From NCBI GenBank assembly GCA_902762505.1, contig CACWOQ010000030.1, positions 1-51,907 of the forward strand: a DNA stretch of 51,907 nucleotides, read 5' to 3'. The translations under genes were made by a program, and so were the position numbers. Positions 17,140-26,008 of this stretch are shown here, piece after piece. This DNA is from an uncultured Ruminococcus sp. (GTDB lineage Bacteria > Bacillota > Clostridia > Oscillospirales > CAG-272). The notes under the pieces are model-generated. The model was not told where the DNA came from. It worked only from the letters and a program-made list of their open reading frames with translations, and did no database searches. Every line of letters starts with the position of its first letter. Position 1 is the stretch's first letter.

Positions 17140-18985
17140 ATTTTTGAAGTATGACTGCGCTGAATGAAAACGGCGGAAGATCCGACAGTATCAGCCTGTC
17201 TTTTTCAAGTCTGCCCGCGCAGTTATAAAACTCGGCGGTCTTGTACTCCTCCGCAAGCCGGGCGACCGGGTCGAGCGCGGGATCGGGGAACATGTTCCAC
17301 ATTCCGGCGACAAGTCTTTCGCCGTCCCTTCGGCACATCACGTAAAGGGCGGGACAGTCCGGGATATAGAACGGAAGCCTGCGTCCGCTGATCCATTCCA
17401 CCGCGTCCGCGTACTGTCTGCTTCGTCTGCCGTGGCGCATCACCGTCGGCTCGCTTTGCTCCGGGAGAACGTTCAACACGAGGAATCTTTTGCCGTCGCC
17501 GTTTTCATACAGATAAGACAGAGCGCACCCTCCGTCCGCGCGGCTCAGTATGGCAGCGCCGTCCGATACCGTGATATCGAGGCATACGGCGCCGGTAACG
17601 CAGAGCGGCTCGCCGTCGTCAAAGCATTCGTTCGTCACGTTTTTGAGCTCGCCGCACGAAATAAGACCGCAGTCCACGCCGCGTCCGGTCAGTATAGCCG
17701 CGGCTGTTATGTCGAGGATCGCGCCGGGACCGCCGAGCGGAAGCGGACAATGCCGCGCGTTTTCTCCGAATATCGCGGTCACCTGTCCTTCGCCCGAATA
17801 TACCGTCGGGATCGAGCAGTAGGAAAGCGAGCGCGACGCCATCGGAAACACAAGGTTCTGCGGGTCGAAGACGTCGCCGTCGGGCACGCAGTCGGAAAAC
17901 AGCTTCATCGGTCTGTATACGCGTACGCCGAGCTGCTCTCCGATGAAATTCTTGTCTATGAACTCATACGTTTTGCGGTTTTTCTCGTGCATCCTCGCGT
18001 AGCCCGTCTCGGTCTCGGGGTCGCACGTGTAGTCGATACCGTATTTGAGTATTCCGTCCGTGCAGCGTGACGCGCGTATGGCTGTATCGTACAGCTCAAG
18101 AAACGATGCCGGGCAGTTTACGCGCGGGCGCGGATAGACGTCGCCCTCAGCCATTATCTCGATCTCGCCGTCCGCCGTCCATACGGATTCCATCCGCTCC
18201 ATCTCGACCGTGTCGGCGAGCAGATGACCCCAGTTTTGCTTTACTGCCCAGTACGGCGCGCCGATCAGGCGGACGAACGGACGCGTATTGCCGGCGAGTA
18301 TCCGCGCTGTTTCCGCGGCGTCGACTCCGTCGATGTCCCAGCCGGTCATGCACGTGCAGAAGCCGAGACGGATCGACGGATCGACAGAATCCACCGCTTC
18401 CCTCATGCGGCGTGCGAATCCGCGGAAAGCGTCGCCGTTCGCCTTGATATACGCGTCGCGGTATTTGTTTTTTCCGCCGGTAAGTATCTTTTCGCGCAGA
18501 GCGGGACGGTCAAGCGGATCGCCTGTCGTTTCGTTGATCATCTTCATGTGGTTTTCGCACAGACACGCGGGCGAGGCGCCGAAAAACCCGTAACGGAAAT
18601 CGTCGTCAAACATGATCAGATCCACGCCGCAGCGCGCTATGTCTCTTATATACTGCGCGGCGAAGTCGACGAAACCGCCGTCCGACGGGCAGGCGAACGT
18701 CCGATAAAGCTCTCCGAGAAGCCCGGTCATGCATGTGAACGGAGCGTCCCGGTCGAACATGAACGTCCAGATCCAGGCGCCGACCTCAAAGCCGTTCTCA
18801 CGGAAGAACGCGGCGTTTTCCGCAAGCCTTTCGAGCTGTGTTTTTCTGACGTCCTCATCGGCGGAATATGATTCAATCGATACGAATACGCGCTCAGCGT
18901 CGAAGCGGCGGAGCTGTTTCAGGGTCTTTTCTTTGCCGAAACGCCATACGGCGTCGTTGTTTACGGGCACGGATATTTTATACAT
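17138..18985 (-). CDS. Putative glycoside-hydrolase-like TIM-barrel protein
   Basis: The 615-residue protein is not recognised to family level. The N-terminal 330 residues look like a (beta/alpha)8 barrel: RVFVSIESYS, GFEVGAWIWTFMF, CGVDLIMFDDDFRYGFF (a triple Asp at a strand end, a possible catalytic or substrate site), RLGFCTCMTGWDIDG, EIEIMAEGDVYPRPR. A middle alpha/beta region with VYSGEGQVTAIFGENARH resembles the amidotransferase-like trimerisation domain of GH42 beta-galactosidases. The C-terminus is beta-rich. No signal peptide is seen, so it is probably cytoplasmic. It lies 53 nt after the CBM9-like gene, but a terminator stands between. A role in glycan breakdown is an inference. Confidence 0.6.
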   Translation of the reverse strand: MYKISVPVNNDAVWRFGKEKTLKQLRRFDAERVFVSIESYSADEDVRKTQLERLAENAAFFRENGFEVGAWIWTFMFDRDAPFTCMTGLLGELYRTFACPSDGGFVDFAAQYIRDIARCGVDLIMFDDDFRYGFFGASPACLCENHMKMINETTGDPLDRPALREKILTGGKNKYRDAYIKANGDAFRGFARRMREAVDSVDPSIRLGFCTCMTGWDIDGVDAAETARILAGNTRPFVRLIGAPYWAVKQNWGHLLADTVEMERMESVWTADGEIEIMAEGDVYPRPRVNCPASFLELYDTAIRASRCTDGILKYGIDYTCDPETETGYARMHEKNRKTYEFIDKNFIGEQLGVRVYRPMKLFSDCVPDGDVFDPQNLVFPMASRSLSYCSIPTVYSGEGQVTAIFGENARHCPLPLGGPGAILDITAAAILTGRGVDCGLISCGELKNVTNECFDDGEPLCVTGAVCLDITVSDGAAILSRADGGCALSYLYENGDGKRFLVLNVLPEQSEPTVMRHGRRSRQYADAVEWISGRRLPFYIPDCPALYVMCRRDGERLVAGMWNMFPDPALDPVARLAEEYKTAEFYNCAGRLEKDRLILSDLPPFSFSAVILQK

Positions 18986-19005
18986 ATCTTATTACCTATA
19001 TAAAA

Positions 19006-19030
19006 GGACGGCGGATGAGTTCCGCCGTCC
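19006..19030 (-). terminator. Terminator of CBM9-like surface gene
   Basis: On the minus strand GGACGGCGGA, a 5-nt loop and TCCGCCGTCC form a 10-bp stem followed by TTTTATA (19005-18999). It separates the surface-protein gene from the glycosidase-like gene downstream. Confidence 0.85.
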
Positions 19031-19038
19031 ATGGTATT

Positions 19039-20664
19039 TTATTTTTTCTTCTTCTTTGCGACAAGGATTATCGCTATCGCGGCGGCAGCCGCGGCGGCGA
19101 CGCCTATTGCCGCGTAGATCATCCAGGTGTTGTTCTTCTTTTCAGGCGTTTTTACGGGCTCGGTGTCGGTAGAGGCGGGCTCGGTACCGGTCGATTCGCT
19201 TTCGGACTGAACGGGTTCCGGCCCGGTCTCCGAATCGGCCCCTGTCGTCGTTTTGTCCTCTTCGGTCGTGCCGGCGGGCGCGTCGGAGACCTCGGCGAGA
19301 TAATCGGGATCAAGGTCGGGCTCCGCATTGCCGTCGACGCGGAAGAGCAGCGCGTCGTCAAGATCCTTGAAGAACGCGGCTTTGTATACGGTTATCTCTG
19401 TCTCGTCGGGATCGGACGTGCCGCCGTCGAGTACGTCGAGACGGAATTTGAGGACCGTGCCTTCGTAGCCGTTGGCGCCGTCGAGATCGAGCACGGCGAC
19501 CTGCTTGCCTTCGACTTCATAGTATTCGAACTGCTGGCTGTAGCCGCCGGTGAAATCGCTGACGCCTTCGGAGCAGCAGTAGAATACTTCGCCGTTGGCG
19601 TATCCGTAGTTGGACTTGAGGACCATCGCGAAGTACGGATAATCCTCGGCGTTCACTTTGACCTGCGAGGATATCGCAAGGGTTATATACGGGTCGTTTC
19701 CTTCATCGAACGTGAAGGTTACGCTGCCGTCGTCATTGTTGGTGAAGTGGATCTGATGCGGGCTGGAAAGCTTTGTCACGTCGATCGGGACGACGCTGCC
19801 GGAAGCCTCGGGTATCGGAGCTCTCGTGGTGGTCTCGTCGTTCGGGTTCGGGTCCGTCAGCGAAGCGCCGCCGAAAACGGTATTCTTGGAGAGGATGAGG
19901 CGGTTGGTGCCGCAGATATTGTCGTCACGCGCGTTTACAACGCCGGAGCCCCATTCAATCCAGTTCTGCCACTTGTTGTCGTTTTCGCCCTGCGTCGCGG
20001 TCAGAAGAGCGGCGGCTATACCGTAGCTCGTTCCGGCGTGCGGAGCGTCGTATACGAGCTCATCCCACGGGATGAATACCTCGTACGTCGTGGTGCTGCC
20101 GTCGTTTGAGGCGCCGTATTTGCCGCCCTCGCTCTGAAGCGCGAGACCGTTCATTATGCCGGACCAGCAGTAAGCGTAGCACTCGCCGTCGTCGGGGCTG
20201 TACGCGAACGCGAATTCCTGAAAATCCTCGGAATAGTTGGCGTCGCGGCTCGCGGAGGGGACAAGTCCCTGGTCCGCCGTGCATCCGTACGGGTCAAGTC
20301 TCATCTGCAGGCAGTCGCCGTTCCAGATCTGAGCGCCGTCAACGTTGTCGTTGCAGGGGCTCGTATCGGGCGTCTGCGCGGCTATGTAAAAGCCTTCGTA
20401 GGTGTAGCGGAACCAGATCGTGAATTCAACGTCGGTCTGATCGTCCTTGCTGACGTCTGTCTGAGGGTTTTCGGGATATTTGATGTGGGCGACGGTGGGC
20501 TGACCCCATTCGTCTACTGTGACCTTGCCGTCGATCGTGGGCTCGTTGTCAAACTGTAAAGCCTCTACCGTGGCAAATTCTTCCGTATCGGCTTCAGCCG
20601 AGCATATGACCGCCATGGAAAGCACCATAACGGCTGCGGTGAGGAGCGCTAAGATTTTTTTCAT
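19039..20664 (-). CDS. Membrane-anchored surface protein with CBM9-like domain
   Basis: This 541-residue protein has a Sec signal peptide (about 1-23, MKKILALLTAAVMVLSMAV..CSA). The first 230 residues match the CBM9/DOMON-like sugar-binding pattern: EPTIDGKVTVDEWGQPT, FTIWFRYTYEGFYIAAQTPD, WNGDCLQMRLDPYG, TTTYEVFIPWDEL. A second beta-sandwich-like part (about 270-420) follows, then an acidic Thr/Glu/Asp linker, KKNNTWMIYAAIG with an Ala-rich membrane helix and a KKKKK stop. The chain is thus held on the outer face by its C-terminus and could bind extracellular glycans. A good promoter (20700-20728) and terminator make it a single-gene unit. Confidence 0.8.
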   Translation of the reverse strand: MKKILALLTAAVMVLSMAVICSAEADTEEFATVEALQFDNEPTIDGKVTVDEWGQPTVAHIKYPENPQTDVSKDDQTDVEFTIWFRYTYEGFYIAAQTPDTSPCNDNVDGAQIWNGDCLQMRLDPYGCTADQGLVPSASRDANYSEDFQEFAFAYSPDDGECYAYCWSGIMNGLALQSEGGKYGASNDGSTTTYEVFIPWDELVYDAPHAGTSYGIAAALLTATQGENDNKWQNWIEWGSGVVNARDDNICGTNRLILSKNTVFGGASLTDPNPNDETTTRAPIPEASGSVVPIDVTKLSSPHQIHFTNNDDGSVTFTFDEGNDPYITLAISSQVKVNAEDYPYFAMVLKSNYGYANGEVFYCCSEGVSDFTGGYSQQFEYYEVEGKQVAVLDLDGANGYEGTVLKFRLDVLDGGTSDPDETEITVYKAAFFKDLDDALLFRVDGNAEPDLDPDYLAEVSDAPAGTTEEDKTTTGADSETGPEPVQSESESTGTEPASTDTEPVKTPEKKNNTWMIYAAIGVAAAAAAAIAIILVAKKKKK

Positions 20665-20699
20665 GGTAATACCGTCCTTTGTGTATTTTGGCTGTATAT

Positions 20700-20728
20700 A
20701 TGATATAACATATACGGCGTTTTGTCAA
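20700..20728 (-). promoter_or_regulatory. Promoter of CBM9-like gene
   Basis: On the minus strand TTGACA (20728-20723), a 17-nt spacer and TATCAT (20705-20700), followed by the ribosome site AAAGGACGG before ATG 20664. Confidence 0.75.
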
Positions 20729-20735
20729 TACTTTT

Positions 20736-22373
20736 TCAGATTTTAAAGCTGTCTTTGAGCGTTACGACGCGGTTGAACGTGTTTTTCATCTTTGAATCGA
20801 GCGTGAAGTATCCGAGACGGACGAACTGGAATTTTTCGCCGGGCTGAGCTTCGGCAAGCGACGGCTCGAGCTTGACGCCGGAGACGATCTTTTTCGATTC
20901 GGGGTTCAGATATTTGTCGTATTCGGACGATTCTATCTCGTTCATGTTGGCGTACGTGAACAGACGGTCGTACAGCGCGGCGTCCGCTTCGACGCAGTGC
21001 GCGGCGGAGACCCAGTGTATCGTGCCCTTTATCTTCCTGCCGTCGGCGGGCATGCCGTTGCCTGTTTCCAGATCCGCCGTGCAGTGTACCTCGGTGACTC
21101 TGCCGGTCTCATCAGTTGCGATATCCGTGCATTTCACGATATACGCGCCCATGAGTCTGACCTCGCCGTCCGGCTTCATGCGGTGGAACTTGGGGGGCGG
21201 ATCCTTCGCGACGTCGTCGCGCTCGACGTAAAGCACCTTTGAAAACGGAACTTTTCTTGTTCCCGCCGTCTCGTCGTTCGGGTTGTTCGGCAGCTCGAAA
21301 TACTCCGTTTTGTCCTCCGGGTAGTTGTCTATCACGACTCTGACCGGGTCGAGGACGGCGATGCGGCGCTTCGCCGTGTTGTTGAGCTCCTCGCGTACGC
21401 AATGCTCGAGAAGACCGATATCGACGAGGCTGTTCGATTTTGCGACGCCTACGCGGCCGATGAAATCGAGCACGGAGGCGGCTGTGAAGCCGCGGCGGCG
21501 CAGACCGCAGAGGGTGGGCATTCTCGGGTCGTCCCAGCCGTCGACGAGGCCTTCCTCGACGAGGTGGCGGAGAAAACGCTTGCTCATTACGGTGTGCGTC
21601 ACGTTAAGACGCGCGAATTCTATCTGTCTCGGCTTCGCGGGCAGGTCGACGTGGTCGCGTACCCAGTTGTAAAGCGGTCTGTGATCCTCGTATTCAAGCG
21701 AGCAGAGGCTGTGCGTGATGCCTTCGATCATATCCTGTATCGGGTGAGCGAAGTCGTACATCGGGAAAATGCACCATTTTCTGCCCTGTCTGTGATGGTC
21801 GATATAGCGGATGCGGTAAAGAACGGGGTCGCGCATGTTGAAGTTGCCGCTGCCGAGGTCTATTTTCGCACGGAGCGTGTATTTTCCCTCGGGAAATTCG
21901 CCGGCTCTCATGCGGCGGAACAGGTCGAGGCTTTCCTCGGCGGGTCTGTCGCGGTAGGGCGAGGTCGCCGGGGTGGTGAGGTCGCCGCGGTAGGCGCGGA
22001 ACTCGTCGGCTGAAAGCTCGCAGACGTACGCGTCGCCCGACATTATGAGCTTTTCCGCAAGCTGATACGTCGTCTCGAAATAGTCGGATCCGTAGAAGAA
22101 TCTGTCTCCCCAGTCAAAGCCGAGCCAGTGTATGTCTTCCTTTATCGCGTCGACGAATTCGGTATCCTCCTTCGCGGGGTTCGTGTCGTCCATGCGGAGG
22201 TTGCAGATGCCGCCGTAGCGCTGCGCGGTACCGAAGTCGATTATCAGCGCCTTGCAGTGACCGATATGCAGATAACCGTTCGGCTCGGGCGGAAAGCGAG
22301 TGTGTATTTTCATGTTCGGATCGTTTCTGAGATCCTCGTCGATTAAATCGTAGATGAAGTTTGAAGATTCCAT
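20736..22373 (-). CDS. glnS: Glutaminyl-tRNA synthetase
   Basis: GlnRS charges tRNA-Gln directly (EC 6.1.1.18). The 545 residues match the bacterial enzyme in length. HIGH motif: FPPEPNGYLHIGHCKA (HIGH at 36-39). The second class I motif reads VMSKR. MDDTNPAKE, RDRPAEESLDLFRRM and GFDWGDRFFYGSDYF are typical of GlnRS rather than GluRS. The C-terminal beta-barrel anticodon domains are complete (ending RVVTLKDSFKI). It is the last gene of gltX-SGNH-glnS. Having glnS means Gln-tRNA need not come only from the transamidation route. Confidence 0.97.
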   Translation of the reverse strand: MESSNFIYDLIDEDLRNDPNMKIHTRFPPEPNGYLHIGHCKALIIDFGTAQRYGGICNLRMDDTNPAKEDTEFVDAIKEDIHWLGFDWGDRFFYGSDYFETTYQLAEKLIMSGDAYVCELSADEFRAYRGDLTTPATSPYRDRPAEESLDLFRRMRAGEFPEGKYTLRAKIDLGSGNFNMRDPVLYRIRYIDHHRQGRKWCIFPMYDFAHPIQDMIEGITHSLCSLEYEDHRPLYNWVRDHVDLPAKPRQIEFARLNVTHTVMSKRFLRHLVEEGLVDGWDDPRMPTLCGLRRRGFTAASVLDFIGRVGVAKSNSLVDIGLLEHCVREELNNTAKRRIAVLDPVRVVIDNYPEDKTEYFELPNNPNDETAGTRKVPFSKVLYVERDDVAKDPPPKFHRMKPDGEVRLMGAYIVKCTDIATDETGRVTEVHCTADLETGNGMPADGRKIKGTIHWVSAAHCVEADAALYDRLFTYANMNEIESSEYDKYLNPESKKIVSGVKLEPSLAEAQPGEKFQFVRLGYFTLDSKMKNTFNRVVTLKDSFKI

Positions 22374-22385
22374 TTTCTTTCCCCT

Positions 22386-23006
22386 TTAAAGAAGTGTTCT
22401 GATTTCTGCGGCGACCTTTGCCGAAAGCGCTTCGACGCCGTCGGGCGAGGGATGTATCCCGTCGTCCGAAATAAGCTTGTCCGGATCCTTCGCCAGCACG
22501 GAGTAAAGATCGTTTATCTTTATCCCTCGGCGCACAAGCATTTCCGAGCAGGCTTCGTTATACCGTTTCACGTCGCTGTTCCAGACGTCCGTGTAATCGC
22601 ACAGATAAACGCGCGCGTCGCCTTCCTTCAGCGAATAGTTCGTTTTTTTCTTTTCGTCGAGCTGTCTGCCGCCGGGAGTTATCGTAGCCCATATGAGCCT
22701 GTCGCAGTAGCTTTCCATCTGTATCGCAAGGCGGCGGTTGTATTCGAGATATTCGTCGAGCGGAGTGAAGATCTCCCCGTCCGCGGTGCAGCGGTGAAGA
22801 TCCCATATGCCGGTGTTCCAGTGTATGACGTCAAATTTCGGAGAGCCCCAGCCCTCGACCCACGAATACATGCCCCACAGGGCGTATTTCGTGTAGCGGC
22901 AGTTTTCGTCCGGCGCGTATACGCGCACGCCGTAGCCGAGAAGCTGCGCCACGCGTGACTGATACATCATACGGATGGAATCGCCTATCAAAAGCACGTT
23001 TTTCAT
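22386..23006 (-). CDS. SGNH/GDSL hydrolase
   Basis: A 206-residue SGNH esterase-fold protein: block I VLLIGDSIRMMYQ with the nucleophile Ser, then WNTGIWDLH (block III region, with the usual GxND replaced by GIWD), WATITPGG, and block V SDDGIHPSPDG with the Asp/His pair. There is no signal peptide, so it acts in the cytoplasm, probably on small acyl or acetyl esters of sugars. It overlaps gltX by ATGA and sits 12 nt before glnS, an odd place between two synthetase genes. Confidence 0.85.
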   Translation of the reverse strand: MKNVLLIGDSIRMMYQSRVAQLLGYGVRVYAPDENCRYTKYALWGMYSWVEGWGSPKFDVIHWNTGIWDLHRCTADGEIFTPLDEYLEYNRRLAIQMESYCDRLIWATITPGGRQLDEKKKTNYSLKEGDARVYLCDYTDVWNSDVKRYNEACSEMLVRRGIKINDLYSVLAKDPDKLISDDGIHPSPDGVEALSAKVAAEIRTLL

Positions 23007-24676
23007 TTGAGAAGCTCCGTCTCGTCAAGTATCCGCTGTCTCATACGGTCCTCGCCGAGTATGTTTATGACCTCGTACAGATCCGGAGAATTCATTCTGC
23101 CGGTGACCGCCACGCGGATGAACGACGCAACGTCTCCGACGTGACCGCGGTATTTTTCGGGCTCTTTTCTGTAAAGCTTCGTCTCGCGGGCGTAGCCTAT
23201 CGATTCGGCTATGTCCTTGCACTTTTCGAACCATGTGTTCTGATCGTCACGGCTGTCGTACGTTTCAAGGAATCCGAGAAGCGCTTTTACGATGTCGGCG
23301 CGGTCACGGTCGGCGGGCATCTCATCCTCGCGGGTGAAATATTTGTCGTAGAAGAAGCTCATATACGGCTTGACGTCAGCCCAGACCGCGAAATCCTTGC
23401 GGGGCTTGTTTCCGCCGCGGCCGATGGAGAGGATCTTCTCGGCGTATGCGCGGTCGGCGGCGAGCGTTTCGTAAAATTCCGGATCCTCGGTCTCGGCGTA
23501 TGCGAGAACGCCGTCGTACACCTCGGACGCCGTCATACGCGAGATGACGTTCTTTGAAACGTCGTTGAGCTTTTCTATATCGAACAGGCAGCCGGACGCG
23601 CTCATCTTCTTGACGGAGAACGGGAATTCCTCTCTGTCCTTGTCCGGGTTCTGCATATGCCATTCCTCGTAGTTGGAATTGAGCAGCGTCATAACGTATT
23701 CGTTTACAGCCTTGACGGAATAGCCCATTCTGCGGTAATCGTCGAGGTTCGCCCCCATATCGCGCTTGGAGAGCTTCTTTTTGTTGCCGTTTTCGTCAAG
23801 ACGCATGAGCTGCGCTATGTGCATGTATTTCGGAGCCCTGAAGCCGAGATAACGGAAGAGCATCAGATGCTTCGAAAGGCTCGGCAGCCATTCCTCGCCG
23901 CGGATGACGTGAGTCGTGCGCATGAGGTGGTCGTCCACCGCGTGCGCGAAATGATACGTGGGGATCCCGTCGGATTTGAGCAGAACGACGTCCTCGTCGT
24001 TTTCGGGGATCTCAAGCGTGCCTTTTACAAGGTCCGTGACCTTCAGCTTCTTTTCGGGATCTCCGTCCGCCGCGGCGAAAAGCGCGAATCTGTGACCGGC
24101 TGCAAGCTCCGCCTCGACCTGCTCCATGGTGAACTGCCTGCGCGCGAGCATCGCCTCGCGGCGCGCCTCTGCCTCCTCCTCCCAGTTGACGCTCTTGATC
24201 TCCGCCTTTTTGTCGGCGGCCTTGAGCTCGTCAAGCTCCTCGTCGGTGGAGAAAACGGGGTAAGCCCGCCCGTCGCGGACGAGCTGCTTCGCGTATACGT
24301 GGTAGATACCGACGCGCTGACTCTGCGTATAGGGACCGTAATCGCCCTTATCTCCGTCGGCTGTGACGCCCTCGTCGAAATGCAGACCGTAATAGTCAAG
24401 TATTTTCGTGATGAACTCGGCAGCGCCCTCGACCTCGCGCTTTGAGTCCGTATCCTCGATGCGGAGATAGAATACACCGCCGGACTGATGGGCGAGACGC
24501 TCGCCTACCGTGGCGGGGAAGAGTCCGCCGAAGTGGAAGAAGCCCGTCGGCGACGGGGCGATCCTCGTGACCTTCGCTCCCTCCGGCAGCGATCTTTCCG
24601 GATATCTTTTCTCCATGTCCTCCGGGTAAAGCGTAACGTCGGGGAATAATAGATCGGCTAATCTGTTGTAGTCCAT
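23003..24676 (-). CDS. gltX: Glutamyl-tRNA synthetase (divergent HFGG signature)
   Basis: This 557-residue class I synthetase shows IAPSPTGFFHFGGLFPA (HIGH is HFGG at 48-51), RIEDTDSKREVEGA, DYGPYTQSQRVGIY, YHFAHAVDDHLM, THVIRGEEWLPS and KKLSKRD for KMSKS. The order and spacing are those of GluRS, with a longer chain than the usual 470-490 residues, as in a Firmicutes subtype. The zinc-binding Cys cluster of E. coli GluRS is not seen. It overlaps the SGNH gene by 4 nt. A second conventional gltX may exist elsewhere. Charging of tRNA-Glu is well supported; whether it also charges tRNA-Gln cannot be told. Confidence 0.92.
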   Translation of the reverse strand: MDYNRLADLLFPDVTLYPEDMEKRYPERSLPEGAKVTRIAPSPTGFFHFGGLFPATVGERLAHQSGGVFYLRIEDTDSKREVEGAAEFITKILDYYGLHFDEGVTADGDKGDYGPYTQSQRVGIYHVYAKQLVRDGRAYPVFSTDEELDELKAADKKAEIKSVNWEEEAEARREAMLARRQFTMEQVEAELAAGHRFALFAAADGDPEKKLKVTDLVKGTLEIPENDEDVVLLKSDGIPTYHFAHAVDDHLMRTTHVIRGEEWLPSLSKHLMLFRYLGFRAPKYMHIAQLMRLDENGNKKKLSKRDMGANLDDYRRMGYSVKAVNEYVMTLLNSNYEEWHMQNPDKDREEFPFSVKKMSASGCLFDIEKLNDVSKNVISRMTASEVYDGVLAYAETEDPEFYETLAADRAYAEKILSIGRGGNKPRKDFAVWADVKPYMSFFYDKYFTREDEMPADRDRADIVKALLGFLETYDSRDDQNTWFEKCKDIAESIGYARETKLYRKEPEKYRGHVGDVASFIRVAVTGRMNSPDLYEVINILGEDRMRQRILDETELLK

Positions 24677-24708
24677 GTCTTTTTGTCCTTATTATATAAT
24701 ATCGATTT

Positions 24709-24737
24709 ATTATACACCCTGTATCCGTAAAAATCAA
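24709..24737 (-). promoter_or_regulatory. Promoter of gltX-SGNH-glnS operon
   Basis: On the minus strand TTGATT (24737-24732), a 17-nt spacer and TATAAT (24714-24709). Transcription would start about 30 nt before the gltX start. Confidence 0.75.
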
Positions 24738-24778
24738 GGGCATAGATGAAAAAAAGTTACGGGGGCGCGGCAAAAGAT

Positions 24779-24815
24779 AAAAATCCGCCGCGCAAAAACG
24801 GTTTTGCGCGGCGGA
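24779..24815 (-). terminator. Terminator of cohesin-dockerin operon
   Basis: A perfect 14-bp stem (24784-24797 with 24802-24815; arm TCCGCCGCGCAAAA) is followed on the minus strand by a T tract, just after the dockerin gene stop. Confidence 0.9.
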
Positions 24816-24822
24816 CGCCGTA

Positions 24823-25803
24823 TTACTGGTCTATGGATTCGAGTCCGTATATGTATCTCTGCAGATAAAGCGCGGATTCTATCGTCACGCCGTTTTCAAG
24901 AAAATCGGCGGAGAGGAAGTTTGCGCGGTTTTCGGCGATGAGGTTGGATTTGCCGGTGAGGTAATCGAGGATCGCCTGTACGTCGCGGTTGTTGATGACG
25001 CCGTCGCCGCTGCAGTCGCCGTAGATCACCACCATGTAATCGACGGAATCTACCGAAAGGACCATTCCGGTCGCCATTCTGTCGGATACTCTCGTATCGG
25101 CGCCGGACGCGGATCTTACGGTAACGGCTCCCACCTCAAGGCTCTCGGAGACGGTCACGTCGTCGATTATCTCGCCGACGGTCACGCCGGGCTTGAATCC
25201 GGTGGCTATGCGTTCTCCGGTGCCGGAAACGGTGCTGAGCCTGACGGACGACGAGGTCGCGATCACCGTGCAGGAGCAGGTGAGCGTGCCGTCTTCGTTT
25301 GAAGCCGTGATCTCGGCCCTGCCGCTCTTTTTGGCGGTGAGGACGCCGTGCTCGTTTACCGCCGCCACGTCCTCGTTCGAGCTTGTGAACGTGAGCGCCG
25401 GAGCCTCGCCTTCGCTTTCGTCTTCAAATATCGCCATGACGGTGAGCGAAACGGTGTCGCCCACGGGGACCCTGACGGTCTGCTCGGAGAATCTGATCTC
25501 CTTTATCACGGCAACCGGCTGCGTTTCGGTCTCGGTCTCGGTTTCCGTTTCGGTCTCGGTCTCTGTTTCGGTTTCAGTCTCTGTTTCGGTTTCCGTTTCT
25601 GTCTCCGTTTCTGTTTCTGTTTCTGTTTCGGTCTCTGTTTCCGTCTCGGTTTCGGTCTCAACGGGCTCCCCGGGAGTCTCGCCCTCTTCAGCCATGACTC
25701 TTAAACCGGGTACGATCACCGCCGCGAAAAGCGTTACGATGAGAGACAGAGAGATAAGTGTAATAAGTATGCGGAAGATCCCGATCGGTTTTGCGTTATT
25801 CAT
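24823..25803 (-). CDS. Dockerin-bearing surface protein with Big_2 domain and TE tract
   Basis: ATG 25803 (GAGGAGG upstream) gives 326 residues. After a basic head comes an N-terminal membrane/signal segment (about 9-38). Then a run of 23 Thr-Glu pairs, a group 2 bacterial Ig-like domain (EIRFSEQTVRVPVGDTVSLTV..VAAVNEHGVLTAKKSGRAEIT), a mixed region, and a C-terminal type I dockerin-like module: DCSGDGVINNRDVQAILDYL has the full calcium loop D-x-S-x-D-x3-N-x2-D, and the second copy (ADFLENGVTIESALYLQRYI) is degenerate. Its start lies inside the stop of the anchor segment of the cohesin gene upstream, so the pair is translated together and is expected to interact. Confidence 0.8.
   Translation of the reverse strand: MNNAKPIGIFRILITLISLSLIVTLFAAVIVPGLRVMAEEGETPGEPVETETETETETETETETETETETETETETETETETETETETETETETQPVAVIKEIRFSEQTVRVPVGDTVSLTVMAIFEDESEGEAPALTFTSSNEDVAAVNEHGVLTAKKSGRAEITASNEDGTLTCSCTVIATSSSVRLSTVSGTGERIATGFKPGVTVGEIIDDVTVSESLEVGAVTVRSASGADTRVSDRMATGMVLSVDSVDYMVVIYGDCSGDGVINNRDVQAILDYLTGKSNLIAENRANFLSADFLENGVTIESALYLQRYIYGLESIDQ
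25522..25659 (-). repeat. (Thr-Glu)23 coding tract
   Basis: Forty-six codons alternate Thr and Glu. The Thr codons ACA, ACC, ACG and ACT and both Glu codons are mixed irregularly, so the array is not a fresh slippage product; the peptide repeat seems kept by selection. It acts as an extended, negatively charged spacer across the cell wall. On the + strand it makes an open Ser-Val shadow ORF. Confidence 0.9.
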
Positions 25804-26008
25804 TATCCTTATCCTCCTCGTCGATCCTGAGGTCGTCATCGTCCTCTTCTTCTATGTTTATTATGTCGTCCTCGTACGAAAGATCTCCGTCGTCGTCGCC
25901 CTCGTCCTCGAAGTCGCCGTCGTCATAGTACTCGTCGTCTTCGTCGATCTCTTTCTTGCGTTTGAAATAGATGAACAGGAAGTAGCCCACGCCGCCTATG
26001 ACGGTATT
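25796..26008 (-). CDS. Membrane anchor and acidic tail of cohesin scaffold, in +1 frame
   Basis: Seventy codons follow the cohesin gene in the +1 frame: NTVIGGVGYFLFIYFKRKKE forms a membrane helix with a basic stop, then a long Asp/Glu-rich tail. There is no ATG and no ribosome site; a GTG at 25990 would start inside the helix. If the T in AAT-TAA is skipped, the cohesin protein reads TPKNNTVIGG straight into this anchor, parallel to KKNNTWMIYAAIG in the CBM9-like protein at 19039. The reading frame is kept right up to the overlapping start of the dockerin gene. I take it as the true C-terminus of the scaffold, separated by a +1 frameshift, natural or artefactual. Confidence 0.75.
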   Translation of the reverse strand, partial: NTVIGGVGYFLFIYFKRKKEIDEDDEYYDDGDFEDEGDDDGDLSYEDDIINIEEEDDDDLRIDEEDKDNE

